Positions 42,930-44,625 of a DNA stretch of 44,625 nucleotides are shown in pieces. The notes beneath the pieces are model-generated. The model did not search any database and was not told the DNA's origin. It was given only the letters and a program-made list of their open reading frames with translations. The DNA is from Thermodesulfovibrionales bacterium (lineage in GTDB: Bacteria > Nitrospirota > Thermodesulfovibrionia > Thermodesulfovibrionales > SM23-35): NCBI GenBank assembly GCA_030019415.1, contig JASEEX010000013.1, forward strand, positions 1 through 44,625, given 5' to 3'. The stretch's first letter is position 1; each line of letters starts with the position of its first letter. A program made the position numbers and the translations under genes.

Positions 42930-43151
42930 ATAACAGAAGTAGAGGCAGAGTATTTGAAGATATGGATCGAGTCAGGACTTGAAGAAGTAAAAGTTCCAAA
43001 GGATGAATCCTATCTTTTAAAAATCCTCCCAGAATTGAAATCCCTTAGAGAGAGAATAAACCAGATCATTTCCGACCACGTCTCCTCCATTACAAGCCAG
43101 AAATTGCAAAGAAAGATTTTACAAAGGTTGCAGGGGGAGTTGTTTGAATAG
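42930..43151 (+). pseudogene. C-terminal remnant duplicate of the type IIG-like enzyme
   Basis: From about 42933 the frame reads EVEAEYLKIWIESGLEEVKV and ends ITSQKLQRKILQRLQGELFE. This closely matches the last 70 or so residues of the RM enzyme ending at 41805, with high nucleotide similarity. There is no plausible start beyond a TTG at 42954. It is the tail of a second, diverged copy; the DUF6941-hicAB cargo lies between the two copies. Confidence 0.85.
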
Positions 43152-43170
43152 ATTGGAAGGAATGACGGAA

Positions 43171-43200
43171 TTGCGAAGACTTGAATCATTGTATTAAAAT
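43171..43200 (+). promoter_or_regulatory. promoter candidate for the radical SAM gene
   Basis: TTGCGA at 43171-43176 and TAAAAT at 43195-43200 are 18 bp apart, 22 bp before the ATG. AGGGGC before the ATG is a weak RBS. Read by eye. Confidence 0.4.
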
Positions 43201-43221
43201 TTTTAGGGGCATGTTTAAGCA

Positions 43222-44310
43222 ATGGACCCAATTATTGAAACACAAAAAATTAACAGCAAACTGCATAAAGCTATAGACAAGTTTTATTTCCAGTGGCACA
43301 TTACCAATAAATGTAACCTGCGATGTTCACACTGCTATCAAGAAGACTATACTGATACTCAAGAGATGTCGTTTAGCGAGCTTCATGCAATTGCCAATAA
43401 ATTGTTATTAGCATTATCAAAATGGGGAATAAAGGGTGAAGTAGCAATTACAGGTGGCGAACCATTAATAAAAAAGGAGTGCATTCCTCTTTTAAAATAT
43501 CTTAATGATGCTATAGAGATAAGTGATTTGGATATTTTATCCAATGGAACTTTGATTACACAAAAACTAATAGACCAACTAAAGTCTATTAAAAAGTTGC
43601 GTTGTTTTCAAATTTCATTAGATGGGGCTTATCCCGAAACTCACGATGCTATCAGAGGACAAGGAACTTTTGAAAAGACTTTACAAAATATAAGAAAACT
43701 CATACAAAATGACATTCCTATTTACATAATGTTTACTTTGCAAAGAGCCAACATGCATGATTTACCATCTCTTTTCGATTTAACAATAAAAGAGGGTATA
43801 GCTGGACTCACAGTAGAAAGATGCGTTCCGTGTGGTAAGGGTGCACATTTAAAAGAATCATTTCTTTCCCCCCAAGAAATAAGGGAAGTTTTTCAGTATA
43901 TATCCAATAGGGCTGATGAAGAATATATTAAAGGGAATCCTCTGATAGTCAGAAAATTCAGAACATTATGGATAAATCTTGACCCATCTCGCTGTAAAGT
44001 TGGTAGCGAAACACCAATACAAAAAGAGCTTGGTGCAATCTGTTCCATTGGACTCGATGGTTTGACTATCTTACCAGATGCTACCGTTTTGCCTTGCAGA
44101 AGACTAAATATTCCAATAGGCAATCTTAAAAATGATTCGCTGTTCAATATTTGGTATACATCAGATATACTATGGAAAATCAGAAACAAGTCTAATCTTA
44201 AGGGCAAATGCAAAGCATGTGATTTAAAGGCCAGATGTAGCGGTTGCAGAGCAATGGCTTACGCTATGACAGGAGACTACCTCGAAGAGGATCCACAATG
44301 CTGGAAGTAA
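43222..44310 (+). CDS. radical SAM/SPASM peptide-modifying enzyme
   Basis: A 362-aa enzyme with CNLRCSHC (CxxxCxxC, residues 32-39) for the SAM-binding 4Fe-4S cluster, ITGGEPL, and a C-terminal SPASM domain whose cysteines include AICSIGLDGL, LPCRR, CKACDLKARCSGC and DPQC. SPASM enzymes of this size often modify ribosomal peptides or act like PqqE/AlbA/heme-d1 maturases. The PqqD-like gene overlapping the stop supports a RiPP-type role. No precursor peptide is evident upstream; it may lie beyond the window end. Confidence 0.87.
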   Translation: MDPIIETQKINSKLHKAIDKFYFQWHITNKCNLRCSHCYQEDYTDTQEMSFSELHAIANKLLLALSKWGIKGEVAITGGEPLIKKECIPLLKYLNDAIEISDLDILSNGTLITQKLIDQLKSIKKLRCFQISLDGAYPETHDAIRGQGTFEKTLQNIRKLIQNDIPIYIMFTLQRANMHDLPSLFDLTIKEGIAGLTVERCVPCGKGAHLKESFLSPQEIREVFQYISNRADEEYIKGNPLIVRKFRTLWINLDPSRCKVGSETPIQKELGAICSIGLDGLTILPDATVLPCRRLNIPIGNLKNDSLFNIWYTSDILWKIRNKSNLKGKCKACDLKARCSGCRAMAYAMTGDYLEEDPQCWK

Positions 44311-44609
44311 CCGATAACAGCACTTGGGTTCTTAGTAAAGATTTTGTCCTTAAAAGCCTTGACCCTGAAAAAGGCCCCTTTTGGGTATTTAATGTTCAAA
44401 CTGGTAGTTATTTCGAACTTAATAAAACAGCATTTTTTATTTTATCTTGCTTTAATAAAGAAAATACTATAAAAAACGTATTAGACATTTTCATTGCAAG
44501 ATACCCAAAAGAGGATAAGGAAATTTTAGTCAAAGATTTCAAGGAGGCAACCGAACCTGTTGCCTCACGCAAAAATCTACACGAAATGACTATTCGTTGC
44601 CTCATGTAA
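44298..44609 (+). CDS. PqqD-like peptide carrier (RRE domain)
   Basis: About 103 aa with the PqqD layout: strands FVLKSL and GPFWVFNVQTGSYFELNKTAFFIL, then helices VLDIFIARYPKEDKEILVKDF. It would bind a leader peptide and present it to the radical SAM enzyme. The gene begins 13 bp inside that enzyme's gene. The last 16 or so residues (VASRKNLHEMTIRCLM) are encoded by a palindrome/direct-repeat tract and do not look like a family C-terminus, so the native end is probably altered. Confidence 0.75.
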   Translation: MLEVTDNSTWVLSKDFVLKSLDPEKGPFWVFNVQTGSYFELNKTAFFILSCFNKENTIKNVLDIFIARYPKEDKEILVKDFKEATEPVASRKNLHEMTIRCLM

Positions 44610-44618
44610 AATCTACTC
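44544..44618. repeat. palindrome plus direct repeat at the end of the PqqD-like gene
   Basis: GAGGCAAC (44544-44551) and GTTGCCTC (44559-44566) form a hairpin with a 7-nt loop. The right arm begins a unit (GTTGCCTCACGCAAAAATCT) that recurs with changes at 44596 (GTTGCCTCATGTAAAATCT), a 37-bp period. Two copies only, cut by the window end. Confidence 0.6.
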
Positions 44619-44625
44619 CAACCAA

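Noticed and set aside
44544-44625. Start of a CRISPR array
   Set aside because: Only two units, not identical, with a short period and overlap with a coding frame.

Overview
The window looks like a contig from an uncultivated Gram-negative, probably anaerobic bacterium, most likely Nitrospirota (Thermodesulfovibrio-like) or a deltaproteobacterial relative. This is inferred from gene content (TonB/ExbBD and an outer-membrane receptor, CbiM-type metal uptake, a CobN/ChlID chelatase pair, HemL, RtcB plus archease, AtpZ/AtpI) and from AT-leaning, AGA/AGG-rich codon use. No rRNA or other firm taxonomic marker is present. No tRNA, rRNA or CRISPR array was seen.

Layout. 0.2-3.7 kb: a tandem universal stress protein overlapping a P-type ATPase whose ion-site motifs look like Na+/K+-ATPase (type IIC). 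3.7-7 kb, minus strand: a VKOR-thioredoxin fusion, a UbiA prenyltransferase, a YrfG-like HAD nucleotidase and hisB. 7-10.1 kb: debris around an IS481-like element, namely a truncated radical SAM gene, a DNA methyltransferase whose start codon lies in the IS end, and the 3' tail of a porin-like gene. 10.2-13.7 kb: an ECF-type nickel/cobalt importer (NikK with an in-frame UGA, CbiM/NikM, NikL, CbiQ, CbiO).

13.8-29.2 kb is the most interesting part. It is a co-oriented envelope-spanning system: tonB, exbB, a reverse-oriented toxin-antitoxin pair, exbD, a small His-rich protein, a TonB-dependent receptor, a BtuFCD-type importer, an extra ABC-2 ATPase/permease pair, a 1274-aa CobN-like chelatase and a fused ChlI-ChlD AAA+/VWA protein. 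Together the two loci suggest import of a metal or metallo-tetrapyrrole with energy-driven metal insertion or removal. The substrate (cobalt, nickel, corrinoid or heme) cannot be settled from sequence. Palindromic repeats of one family sit at four junctions of this run.

29.4-37.1 kb is mostly housekeeping: a DUF401 membrane protein, rtcB-archease-parvulin lipoprotein on the minus strand, then hemL, atpZ, atpI and pgi. 37.5-43.2 kb is a defence/accessory island: a short RadC-like protein, a broken nuclease paired with DUF2283, a single-chain type IIG-like restriction-modification enzyme, a DUF6941 gene, HicAB, and a remnant of a second copy of the RM enzyme's C-terminus. The window ends in a radical SAM/SPASM enzyme plus PqqD-like carrier, possibly the start of a peptide-modification locus.

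Repeats have also entered coding sequence: NikL's signal peptide, an extra loop in archease and a loop in the RM enzyme are all encoded by low-complexity palindromic elements.
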